Source: Microstegium vimineum
Lineage: Eukaryota; Streptophyta; Magnoliopsida; Poales; Poaceae
Direction of reading: 5' to 3'
Assembly: GCA_022036555.1 (NCBI GenBank)
Contig: CM039119.1
Span: 42,287,318-42,351,317 of the forward strand
Length of the DNA stretch: 64,000 bases
Shown here: piece by piece, positions 9,252 to 20,116 of the stretch
Numbering within the stretch: the first letter of the stretch is position 1
Layout of the letters: each line of letters begins with the position of its first letter
Made by a program: the position numbers and the translations under genes
Notes under the pieces: model-generated
What the model was told of the DNA's origin: nothing
The model's database searches: none
The model's input: only the letters and a program-made list of their open reading frames with translations

Positions 9252-10965
9252 TGTTGGCACAAGTTATGGTTAACTTTTCTATACTTAAAATTGTGCCACC
9301 AACCCCTGGATCAGGGATAAAACAAACACATCATGAACATAGTTTATCAAATAACTAGTTCCACATATACATGAGTGTTTGAGTGCAGGGATGAAGAAAT
9401 GAAGCAAGTGAGAGCTAGTGGGACCCACATAGGGGGTCGTCCGACCACCCTATGGGCCCACCTGGCTCTCCCCCTCAGCCATGATCCAAGAGAGGCACTC
9501 TAGAGTGCAATCCATCCATTGGATCACTCTGTGCTTTCTCTCAACGGCTCATAAGAAAAGCACAAGGATTCATGGGCCCACACAAAGGAGATTAACATGA
9601 CAACCACCACAGAACCAACATTCAACATCCATGACAAGTGGGACCAGCACCTGGGAGACCGAGGTGGGCCAGACACCCCAAGGGGGGGTCGACCGAACCA
9701 CCTTTGGGCCAACCAGGCCCCCACTTGGTCCCTGATCAGTAGGGCCACCTTCAGGAGGACAGAGGAGGGCCCACTGGCCATAGGGGGGTTCGGCCGAACC
9801 ACCCCTAGGCCGATTGGCCTCCCTCCAACCGCCATATGCAAGGATACATGGTGGAAATCCACACCACACACCCAAGGACGGTTCCAAGGTCGGTTAATCC
9901 AAGGGTGGAGGATTGAAGCCCCTGGATCGATGACGTGGCAATGGAGTAGCCCCTACTCCACCTCCCACTATAAATAGAAGGTCACTCCCCCCTCTCTAGA
10001 CATGGTGAAGAAGCCTACAAGCTCCATTCCTTAGAATTGTTCCAGTAGTTAGTCTAGAGTGGGAGTTAGAGTTGAGTCGAGCTTGCTCGGGATTTCAGGA
10101 GTTATCTTCTGGGAAGTCTGGTATAGCTCTTGTATCTTTTCTTCTTTGTAAGACTTTATCTTTATCAATATATTATCCTTTCCCTTTACTTTACTTAGTA
10201 TTTACTTTGAGCATTACTATACTAGATATAGTATTGTTATATGCTTTTGCTCTTTAATAGCCTTTACATTTATAGTCTGTGATCCTTGTGACCTTTCCTG
10301 TATGCGATCATTGCCTGTCATAGGGTGCTTTGATTATTGATCGTAGTCAAAGTAATAAGTTGTGTGTAAGCGTGGTTCTTATATATTAGCTTATCCTTGA
10401 TTACCGCTTATTGCGTGGATTGTTCGTGGATGCTAGTAGAAGGTGACAGCTCTATCTAGCCTTAGTATTCCACCATGCGTGTCAAATAAGTTATTAAAAG
10501 GTAGGGCTTCAAGACAACAGGAGGGCGCGGTCCGGTAGGAGTTTTGTCCTCCTACTGATCTATCCCCTCGCCTAGCATACTTGTATTGAGGAGGCAAACT
10601 ATAGTGTTTAGTCTAGTTAATTAGCTAAGTATATTAAAGTAGAGTGAATTGCTTAGGAGTCCCTTGTACTCTCTCGTTGTCCTCCCACCTAGCTAATCTG
10701 TCTAGTCCATTCTAAGTATCATTTACCTAGGCTCTTTCATTCATCAATCCCCTTCCTATCACATTTATCATTTACCCCCCCATACTAGTCGATACTAAGT
10801 TGAGGTAGTCTCTAGGATCTCTCTCTAATTATCATTTCTAGCTCAGCTTTCCCTTGGGATGAAATAAATTACGATACCTTGGAATTCTCCTAGGTGAAGT
10901 GCTACAGCGGTATAATCTGTGCGCTTGCGGATTTATCCAATAGTCATAAGAAATACCCATAAGCA
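9252..10965 (+). repeat. LTR of element A (1714 bp)
   Basis: It starts TGTTGGCAC directly after a polypurine tract and ends AAGCA directly before a tRNA-Asp-type primer site, so both borders are defined. A TATA box (CTATAAATAG) lies at about 9967-9976. It aligns throughout with the B LTR read on the minus strand (shared GAGCTAGTGGGACCCA and the 3' end GCGCTTGCGGA), but is clearly diverged. It contains palindromes centred near 9440, 9693 and 9794. Confidence 0.8.
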
Positions 10966-10969
10966 TTTC

Positions 10970-11032
10970 TGGCGCCGTACCCGGGATAGGGATTTATCTC
11001 TATTTGTGGTGCGACGCTAAGAACTGTCAACA
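10970..11032 (+). other. Primer binding site and leader stub of an A-family element
   Basis: TGGCGCCGTACCCGGGAT at 10970-10987 matches the tRNA-Asp primer site of Athila-like and related elements (canonical TGGCGCCGTTGCCGGGGA). A 45-bp leader follows and then stops abruptly at the start of inverted B LTR sequence at 11033. Confidence 0.75.
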
Positions 11033-11365
11033 CATGGCCAACGTGGAAGGCTGGTGGGCCCCATGGTGAGGTCGGCCAACCTGCACAAAGGGGTTAGTGA
11101 CCCTCCTACTATGACATGTGGGCCCTCTTATCATGTGGGTGCTTGGGATGGCTGGTGGGCCCCATAGGGTGGTTGGCCGACCCCCTATGGTGGGTCCCAC
11201 TAGCTCATTTCTCTCTATTTTCTGTAGTCCTGCAAGAAATACTCCATGGACATGTGGAACTATTTATTAGATACAATATACTCGTGATATGCTTATGTCC
11301 CTTCATTATGAGGCTGTTGACGGTGATTTTGAGTATAGAAAATTATGACATTTTCACCGTCAACA
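11033..11365 (-). repeat. Truncated 3' LTR of element B
   Basis: This segment matches 18905-19238 closely, including the ends CACCGTCAACA. Only the U3-proximal 333 bp remain. The other 1.4 kb are missing, and the break abuts the leader of an A-family element in opposite orientation. Confidence 0.85.
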
Positions 11366-11381
11366 AGATCCCCCAAGCTTA
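11366..11381 (-). other. Polypurine tract of element B
   Basis: Minus strand reads AAGCTTGGGGGATCT immediately before the TGTTGACGG start of the LTR. The same tract ends element A at 9237-9251. Confidence 0.75.
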
Positions 11382-14300
11382 AGTCTTTGCTCGTCCTCGA
11401 GTAAAGGTTAAAGTAAACATGAACATAACGCCTTAAGATATATAGATAGCATAAAATTCATTCCAAAACATTTCTTAAACAAGTGGGATATGTGGCATTA
11501 GCTATCATATATCCTTGAGCAGTTGAAAAGTGGAACAATTCTTGAAGCAAAGTCATCTTCCCAATCCATTTCTTAGTAACTTGGAGTTTTTCAAAGTTTT
11601 CACAAGAAAGGCATAGTTCACTTATACTCCTCAAATGGTACTCTCAGATCATTCAATGGTGTATGATTCCTCACCAAGGCACATGTCAAAGTTTGCCTTC
11701 TTTTCATCCTATCTCTAAAGGCTTATGTGGAGCTATAGGGTAGGATAAAGAATGTAGCAAACTTACTTTGCATATGGTGTAAAGTCAAATTCCAGATCCA
11801 AGGAGAGAAGTGTCATACTCTTAGATCAAGATGTGCAAGTGTGTGAAACATGGCAAATGATCAATACTCCTCTATTTGATATGATCTCTCTTTCTAACTT
11901 ATAATTTTGAGACATAGCCATCTTTATTTATTTTTTATTTTTCTATGAGCTTTGATTTGCTCGTCATTTTTTTTCTAAACATGGGACCTTCATGTGCCCC
12001 TATATTTTTTTCATATTTTTCATGATTTTGCATAGTCTATGTCTCATTGACTAACAACATACTAGAGAGAGAATTTCTATTAGAACATGGAGCATGAACT
12101 ATGTGGAAAATGAAAGGCATGTTTCTACATACTTCTAGTGTAGAAGCAGCATATATATGTGGTGTGTACGTGATCTTGATCTTGGGAGCATGATAAATCT
12201 CTCAACAAGGGTCACAAAACTTGACCAAACTCAACACAAAGCAAGTAGCTTATGTCATGAAAGAGCATATATTGCTTTGGTAGGAATTTTCAACATTGAG
12301 GAGTATGTGACACTATGGTTTTATGACATTTTATCAAAAGCAAGATCTCCAAGCACTTTGAATAGAAAAGGTAGGATTTCTAAGCTAGAACTATATCACA
12401 CATCACAACAGCTTATTCAATATGAGTTTCCTATTAAGATGTTTTCCCACAAGCATAAGCATATGTATATGGAATAAATTTATGCAAGCTTCTATCTCAA
12501 GAATGTCATAAGCATGTCACTTTTCAAAAATTCAATCCAGATTTGTCTTTAGTTCATTTTGGATTGCATGAGATCATGTCAAAATATCACACATGTACCA
12601 AGAAGAGAGGAGGATGTGTCAAACCAGCGTTTTGAAGTGAAGTATCAGCAGTGGAGGATGACAGGTGGGCCCATAAGCATATCCCTCACTCATCATCATT
12701 TTTTAGCCTTAAGCACATTGAAGATGATTAAGTTTATGTTATATGCTTTGTTCATTCTCATGACATGGTTGATAAAATGAGATGGAAGAGATGAGCATTC
12801 ATGTGAGATTTGAAAACATTTGACAAAAAGGGGGTTTAGTTGTTCAACCTATTGGGGTGCTTACAACTTATGCATCAATGACCATTTTTTCAAGATAGAA
12901 AGAATAAGATATTTATGAAGCATATGAGCAGGAGGTCTATGTATTCTTTTATTCAATGTTTATTATACATGCAATGAAATAAAAGTGAGGGATAAGAATA
13001 TATACCTTAGTGGGATAATAATACTTACCTTAGTGGGGGAGAGGACCTCCTCCAAGCTTGCTCTTTTCATCACACTTATGCTGCAAGGATTAGTAGGGGG
13101 AGGGGTCCTCCCCCAAGCTTGTCTCCTTGGTGGGGGAGAGAACCTCCCCAAGCTGGTTCTTCTGAATGCCCTTGCATCACCATGGTGTTGGTGTTGAGCA
13201 AGGATCTTACATCTTGTCACCCTACCTGCACCTTAGATACCTCTACACCTTTCCACATTCTCTAAGTCAATTGTTAGTCTCCATGATTAATACAACCAAT
13301 ACCTCTCGTATTGGAGAGGGATTTTGATTGTATAACCATGGTAAAGCATAGACAAAGACTAATTCAATTCATTTTTTTAAGCATGTGTCGATAAGGTGCT
13401 TGAATATTATAGGTGTAGTTATGAAGAGTACCAAGGCATCATTTGCAAACACAAGGATTGTGTAATTCCAGTGACAAGAAAAGATTATTCAAAACGAGAT
13501 AATGTCATGGAAGACATCCTGTCATTGAGTTATCATGCTGAGAGAAAAAAGGCTCAAGAACAAGAGGAAATTCCAAAGATTGCTTTAAATTTCCAACATG
13601 AGTGAAGGGTGAAGAAAGAAGTGACCGAAGGTGATAAAGCCAGGTCGGGCGACCTGCTGTTGCACCCTCCACTAGGAACACTTAGTGGCATTTGCATTGG
13701 ATTCCTAAGTAAAGCAAAACAGGAAAAGGAGGGAGATGATAGGCCACATATAGGGGTCGGTCGACCCCTACATGTCCACTATCTCCTGCCTAAAGCTAAG
13801 GTTCTTGCTCCTAGTGTTTAGTGAAAACAAAGAATGCAAGTTTGAGTGCATGAAAAGGCCAAAGGAGCACTAGAAGATAACCCATTCATGATTTGGCTAG
13901 TTGTATGTGTCATGAGCAATGAGTAGAAAGAAAGAGGAGGCATGGAAGGACCTGAGGTCTACCATGAAAGAAAGCAAGTGATATGACCAAAGGGATCAAA
14001 GTGATGTCCCCATTCATGCTCATGCATTCAAACTTCAAAAATTTTAGAGCAATGCACCTTAGATACTTATGCAAGCAAAGTGGGAGGCACATGGTGATGT
14101 GGTGGGTCCTTGGCCAGGTTGGCCGACCCATGTGTCTAAGGTGACATGAAACATTTATTAACATGATTCCAAGGTGCAACAAAGTGTAGGTGGCACCATG
14201 GTGGGGTCGGCCGACCCCACCTTGGGCACAAACTAGATCAAAAATTCATGTTATGTTTTCCTTAAAGTTTTATGCAGGAAGAGATGTTGGGTTCTTGAGA

Positions 14301-15013
14301 TTTCAAATGTGATAACCCAAAATGAAACAGAAAAGGAGTGCAATGGAGAATCAAATGTGGATACATACCGAATTACCTCACAACGAGGGCTCTTGGTTCA
14401 GGTCCAATGAGCAGCAATCATGAAGATGCGGATTTGAAAGACTTGTTTCTGTCATTCCTTTTCTTGATTCTTCTTTTGATTTTGGTTTATAGGATTAGTT
14501 TTTTGTTGGAGGAGTGGGCTTCACCTCCTTATTTATTATCCTTGTCATGTCATCTTTTTGCTCCATTGTTTTGTTTCATTTCTGCAACAGATTACTAGAC
14601 AACACATACCCGAAGGGATATAAAAGGATTTTCAAGAGCAAGTATTTGTTGTCATAAAGCAAGACTTCATCTTTTATAGAGAGATTGTCTTTAACATTTA
14701 ATTAGCATAGAGGAATGTTCTCATGTTAAGAGGTATTCTCTTATTGCTCACCTAAATTTTAGATAAATCAAGGCAAAGGAAAAATTGTTCAAAATTGTTT
14801 TGAAGAGTACCTCAAGCCTTGATTCATCTCCAAGAATGACCTCTGACTTACCCAGCAAAGATTTCAAGTTTCCTACAAGGGTTAGTCCAAATATACAACC
14901 AAATTCTATACAAGTAGCTTTTGGTTTAAAACTCAAACTCGACACCATGTCTCATTTAATTAAGGAAGACTATTCAACCTAAGCACCATGCTTAATTTAA
15001 ATAGCCTATGGGA
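11382..15013 (-). other. Non-coding internal region of B, left part
   Basis: No frame shows retroelement domains, and the short frames present have no recognisable similarity. The region carries three GGTCGGCCGACC-type palindromes at 13751-13771, 14116-14127 and 14201-14220, and a locally repeated CTCCCCCAAGCTT-type polypyrimidine sequence around 13050-13150. Confidence 0.6.
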
Positions 15014-15018
15014 GTACC

Positions 15019-16260
15019 TGTTAGGAATATGCCCTAGAGCTAATCATGTAGATGATTATATTCTGTTTGTATCCATGATTAATAAAGTGTTCTTTGAATA
15101 TCCATTATAGACAAACAGTATTGATTGACGATTATGTGAATTGTTTGTGGAACTCAATTACCTGAATGGTTATTCTAAAAGTTGTCCCTGGTCGGCATTC
15201 TTGTAAGAGCACACTTGAATATTAGACCAGCACATGTATTAGTTGATGGCTATGTTTCACAAGTCATGGACATGTAGATGTCAAACTAATAATGTGGGCA
15301 CATGTGAGACATGTAGGTTGGACTGACCCAACAAGAGAAAGTCTCTATTCATGTCATGTACGTTATGTCCTTAGACCTGAGATTGTGGTATGTACTCAAG
15401 ATGTGAAACGATCTACTTAGGGACTATCAAACGCTACTCCGTTATTGGGTAGTTATAAAGGTGGTCGTTGGGTGGTCGGGAAACATGCTATGAGACATAG
15501 ACAATCAAGATGGAATTTGCCCCTCTCTTCGTGAGAGAGATATCACTGGATCACTCATGTGATTGGATCAACAAATGCATGGCCGTGCTTGGGTTAAGTG
15601 TTAACCCACGAGTTGAACCATATATCGAGTGGCAAAGGGAATAACTTGTACATGGTCATAGTGGTTCGTCTGATATGATCATAGCGTATGCATAGGAGTT
15701 GACACGCCTTGCTAGAGGCCGCTATCAACTATTGGTCGAGTAAGAGTACTTGGGCCATGTCTATGTATGCGTGAGCCCATAGGGTCGCACGCTTAAAGGG
15801 CTGGAAGCCTAATTCGGGTTGGACCCGAATTAGACTAGGTTTAGGGTTACTAATGGGCCTCCACCGTGGGAGCTCGTCAGGACGCCTATATAAGCAAGGG
15901 GTGGGCGCGGGGCGAGATTGATCCACGTCTATTGGCAGCCACCGTCGCCTCCCCACGCTCGCGCATTTTGCTCCTCGCGGACCTAGCAGTCCGGAGGCGC
16001 AACGCTTCCTCCCTGTACGTGTGGGATTCCTCGGAGGTGCTGCATCTGGAGCACAAGGACGAACCGCGCAAAGGGGACGTTGAGACGGACGACCACGCAA
16101 CTGCACTGCCTGCTGCGACGCGCACGACTACATCAAGTCGTCTTCCGCTGCACCTGCGCGTCTAGTGGTAATCCCGTAACCTATAATTAGCAGTAGATCC
16201 TGGTTTATGAGGTCGAAAAGTTTTGTTTTCCGGCTAGCGTAGCAACCTCGTATTCCTACA
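15019..16260 (-). repeat. Solo Ty1/copia LTR (1242 bp) inside B
   Basis: It begins TGTTAGGAATATGCCCTAGA and ends ATTCCTACA, and is flanked by the 5-bp duplication GTACC at 15014-15018 and 16261-16265. There is no internal sequence, so it is the product of LTR-LTR recombination. The start resembles Angela/BARE-type LTRs (ATGCCCTAGAG). A TATA box (TATATAAG at 15888-15895) read on the plus strand means the LTR is oriented rightward, despite the minus-strand host element. A second, older relative is at 32344-32995. Confidence 0.9.
15888..15895 (+). promoter_or_regulatory. TATA box of the solo copia LTR
   Basis: TATATAAG lies about 870 bp into the LTR, next to GC-richer sequence to its right. A solo LTR can still act as a promoter. 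Confidence 0.45.
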
Positions 16261-16265
16261 GTACC

Positions 16266-17506
16266 AACGTTTAGCACAACCAAACCAAAGCATACTTTGA
16301 ACAGAAAAGGGAAGCATGTGAATGAGATTCATTTTATTAGATACAAGAATATGAATGGTGAAGCAAAGGATTTTTTTTGTAAACATGGGTGATTCCCTTC
16401 TTTTTTTATGAACTTTTGATCTACACTAAAGAAGAATTGATTTTAGTGTTCTATTAGTGTAGATCCTATTTCCCATGTTTTGAACTATGTTCATTGTTTC
16501 GCCAGATTCTTTCAAAGTTCACACAAGACCAAACAAGATGTGGAAATTAGTAAAAAATGTATCATAGGCCTTTACTTACCTCTGATCATGAAGTTTATCT
16601 TGGGACTTACCCTCTTGGATTTGGGAAGTTTCCTACAAGGTTAGTCACATGTGCACCCAAATTCTATGCAAACAAATTTTAGTTTAATAACCAAACTAGA
16701 CACCACATCTAATTTGATTAAGGAAGGCTATTTAAATTAAGCATCATGCTTAACTCAAAAAGCCTATGGAAGTGCACTAGAAAACACTCCCAAACTAAAA
16801 CATACCAACAAAGAAAGGAAGCATGAAGGACTATACAAGCTTCATTCAAGAAGAGGTGAACGCATCAATGGTGAAACATGGATCATCATTTTTTTATTTT
16901 TTTAATATTTTTTTATTTTTTTTAATGCAAAACTATGTAAATGGATAGATGAGGTGCATTTAAATTAAACATGATATGCTTTTGCAATGGAAAAACAATT
17001 TAAGTGATGGATATGGATGAATCTCTAGGTGAATCCCAAGAAAGCACCAGAGACATGATGATTAAAGCAAACATGCAGTGGTATGGAGTAAATAAAAGGA
17101 TAACGTCGGGTTGCCTCCCGACAGGGTCTCACATTCCTGAATGATCCCATCATTACCCACAATTTGAGACGGAATTGTGAGTGCTTTTGCTTCGTCACAT
17201 GAATGGTTTGTTTTCTTCTTTAACGGCGACCTTCTTCAATTCTACATAGGGTTAGAATACATGCATACACATACCTGTGAGATGGCAGGGTCGAAGTTTT
17301 GATTGTTCATGAATGATCAGGCACCCTAGGCTCTTTGATGTTTTTTTTTTTCTTTTTTTTTGTCTTGTGGAAGAACACCGGAAGGTTGAGACGGTTGATG
17401 TCCTATTTATTCCACACTCAACAGAACAATGGTAATCCCACAATAGCTAGTGGTAACATAGATTAGCAGACATCAAAGTTAGTATCAAAATCTTTCACCA
17501 ATTGCT
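16266..17506 (-). other. Non-coding internal region of B, right part
   Basis: A/T-rich with long T/A runs near 16890-16925 and 17340-17360. No domain-bearing frame is seen. It ends at the primer site of B. Confidence 0.6.
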
Positions 17507-17524
17507 TCCCCGACAACGACGCCA
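17507..17524 (-). other. Primer binding site of element B
   Basis: Minus strand reads TGGCGTCGTTGTCGGGGA, a tRNA-Asp-type site with two substitutions from the canonical sequence, four bases inside the LTR end. Confidence 0.8.
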
Positions 17525-17528
17525 GAAA

Positions 17529-17718
17529 TGCTTGTTGATATTTATTATGCTCATGTAGAATATTCCGCAAGCGCACAGAAATACCGCTGTAGCATTTCAC
17601 CCAGGAGTATTCCAGGGTATCGTATTTATTCTCAGGGAAGCAATGGTTAAAGAATATGATAGCTAACCATGGTGATCCAGTAACTAATATACCAACTAAA
17701 CTATGATAGGGGTAAATG

Positions 17719-17749
<31 letters not shown>

Positions 17750-19238
17750 AAGTGCAATGACACACAGGAGAAGTTCCAATGATAAAGAGTAGTGTAGTGA
17801 GCGAGGAGGACAGCGAGCGAGCATAAGGTTTCCAAATATCTATCTCTACTTGCATGGTTCTAACTTAGCAAGACAAGTCATATCAAGCAAGAACAATATT
17901 CATACACAATTGCACTTCGAGCCACTAGGCCGCTTAGCAACAGAAAGGGATGAGAAGGGTGCTAAATCACCTAGCACAAGAAGGCCTATGCTTTAAGAAC
18001 TTGGCCAAACGTGGTGGGATGAAAGCCTAGATAGGTCTGTCACCCCTACTAGGTACCACAAACAAACCGTTGAACAACTCGCAGACACATGTAAGCGTAT
18101 AGTCTAGACACCATGTCTACACTATATCTCACTACTCTAATCCGACGTCCGGTGAAATTGATTAGAGCACCGAGTTAAGGGCGGTGAACTAGTGCAAAGG
18201 TATACTACCATTATCTTACTATCAAACAACTATGACTATGCTAACAACCAATACAACATAACTAGTCATGTTGCAATAAAGTAAAGTACTAAGGCAAAGT
18301 AGAGAAGATAACTATATAAAATAACTCAAGTCTTACAAAGAGAGAAATAAATACTAGAAGCATACCATACCTCCTGGAAGACTAGAGCTGAAGACCAAAG
18401 ACTCACTCTAACTCCTAACAACACTAACACTACTACAAGTGCTACATCTTGAGAGAGAGTGGAGAGCTCCCCCTTGTGGTGTGTCTTGAATGAGAGGGAG
18501 TGAGGAGGTATTTATAGTGGAGAGGTGGAGTAGGGGCTACTCCACCGCCACGTCATCGATCCGCGTGATGGATGACGAGAGCCCTTGGATCCCAACCGCC
18601 TTCAGATCAAGGGTGGAGAGGAATTGAGCATGTGCTTCTTTGCATGCCTCCATGCAAAGGAGGTGGGCTCCCCCTAGGCCTTAGGGGGGGTCGGCCGACA
18701 CCCCTATGGGTGGTGGGACCTCCCCTGTCCTTCTAGAAGGTGGCCCACATCTCTTGGAGTGGGTGTGCACAGGTTGGACCACTTTTGGACATCGGTTTGT
18801 ACTCTTGTGGGACCATGGATCCATGTGAAGTTAATATGAGCCGTTTAGAGAAAGCACTAGTTGATCCAAGGGTGGAGGATCACTTGGGAGTGCTTCTCCT
18901 GGATCATGGCCAGTGTGGAAGGTTGGTGGGCCTCATGGTAAGGTCGGCCGACCTACACAAAGGGGTTAGTGACCCTCCTACTATGACATGTGGGCCCTCT
19001 TATCATGTGGGTGCTTGGGATGGCTAGTGGGCCCCATAGGGTGGTCGGCCGACACCCCTATGGTGGGTCCCACTAGCTCATTTCTCTCCATTTTCTGTAG
19101 TCCTGTAAGAAATACTCCATGGACATGTGGAACTATTTATTGGATAAAATATACTCGTGATATGCTTATGTCCCTTCATTATGAGGCTGTCGACGGTGAT
19201 TTTGAGCATAGAAAATTATGACATTTTCACCGTCAACA
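17529..19238 (-). repeat. 5' LTR of element B (1710 bp)
   Basis: Borders are TGCTTGTTG at 17529 (inner) and ACCGTCAACA ending 19238 (outer). A TATA box read on the minus strand (CTATAAATACC) lies at about 18509-18518. Inside are GGTCGGCCGACC-type palindromes at about 18690, 18941-18954 and 19044, within longer inverted arms of CCCCATAGGG type. Confidence 0.88.
17719..17746. repeat. (AT)14 microsatellite
   Basis: Uninterrupted AT dinucleotides lie inside the R/U5 part of the B LTR. Confidence 0.95.
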
Positions 19239-19494
19239 CATGTGATTCACATTTGACCAAACAACACTAGAATCTCCCTTAATAGTACGACATGTCTATA
19301 CTCAAATTCAAACCATAAATGAATTTAAACCTTTGATAAGTAGAGAAGCCACCATAAGAATTAGGGTACCTCCACCTTCTCTATGTCTTTCCTCTTTTTG
19401 TTATTATCTGCTTGTCATCTCAATAGATCTCATTAGTTCTTGAATTAAGCGGTCATCAACACCAAAACCCACTTAGGGCTTGATTGCACTTTCA
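19239..19494 (-). repeat. Truncated 3' LTR of C
   Basis: These 256 bp match the outer end of the right LTR (about 30012-30266) and end GCACTTTCA. The rest is cut away exactly at the outer border of element B, consistent with insertion of the A/B complex into this LTR. Confidence 0.85.
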
Positions 19495-19511
19495 ATCTCC
19501 CCCTTTTTGGT
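19495..19511 (-). other. Polypurine tract of C
   Basis: Minus strand reads CCAAAAAGGGGGAGAT directly before the LTR start TGAAAGTGC. Further C-rich (sense purine) runs at about 19584 and 19673 may be extra tracts. Confidence 0.75.
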
Positions 19512-20116
19512 GATTGATGACAACCCAATTCAAGCTTACAAAAGAATAATCATAATTCTGAGATTTACAATCATGGATGTAAAGAACTCCCCCTAAATAT
19601 GTGAATTGAGATTTGAATTCTCAATTTGGTATTAAAAACCAAGTTTCACATATGCAAAGTGATTTAGGGCCTCCCCCTACATCCATGCTTGTTGTGGGGT
19701 GCTCAAAATATGTGTCATAGAATAAGACGTGATGCATATGACATTTTATATGAAATAAAAGCACTCAACCCTGGCTGTTGTAGCAGGGGGCGGCACTGCC
19801 GCCCTGGCTATAACAGGCAGGTAACAGCAAGTTTTCTACACAGATAAAAACAGGTCTAAAGCAACTCAACCACAGAATATGACAAGCTAAATCAAAATCC
19901 ACAAAAACATGTCCATATCCAACATAAATAGAGTCAAACTAGTGCCTTATTACATAATATAGAGTTTTGCGGCGGCACTCAACCTCAAAAGCTAATAAAC
20001 TAACACTCAACGGATATGACATGAAGCACAAACTACGACGAAAAGGATTGACCCCCCTAAACTTCTCCCCCTTTGGCATCAAGTGCCAAAAAGAGAAGAA
20101 AAGAGAAAGGAAACCA
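19512..20116 (-). other. 3' non-coding region of C with internal polypurine tract
   Basis: No gene is seen. It contains a perfect copy of the 17-mer palindrome at 19788-19804 and a purine run on the minus strand at about 20060-20076 (TGCCAAAGGGGGAGAAG), which could serve as an internal plus-strand primer. Confidence 0.5.

Larger units (their letters stand above)
11033..19238 (-). mobile_element. Element B: non-autonomous LTR retrotransposon (LARD-like)
   Basis: On the minus strand it has a 5' LTR (17529-19238), a tRNA-Asp-type primer site (17507-17524), an internal region without any gag or pol similarity, a polypurine tract (11366-11381) and a truncated 3' LTR (11033-11365). Internal length without the solo LTR insertion is about 4.9 kb. 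Large internal size with no coding capacity fits a LARD that must be mobilised by another element's proteins. It adjoins C at 19238/19239, which cuts C's 3' LTR. Confidence 0.78.

Noticed and set aside
9597..9977. 126-codon plus-strand frame in the A LTR and overlapping minus-strand frames
   Set aside because: It lies in U3 around the palindromes and has no domain. The equivalent B LTR does not keep the frame.
13396..13821. Two short plus-strand frames in B as a possible small gene
   Set aside because: No similarity recognised, different frames, and a palindrome copy in the second. The region is non-coding in the related element as far as visible.
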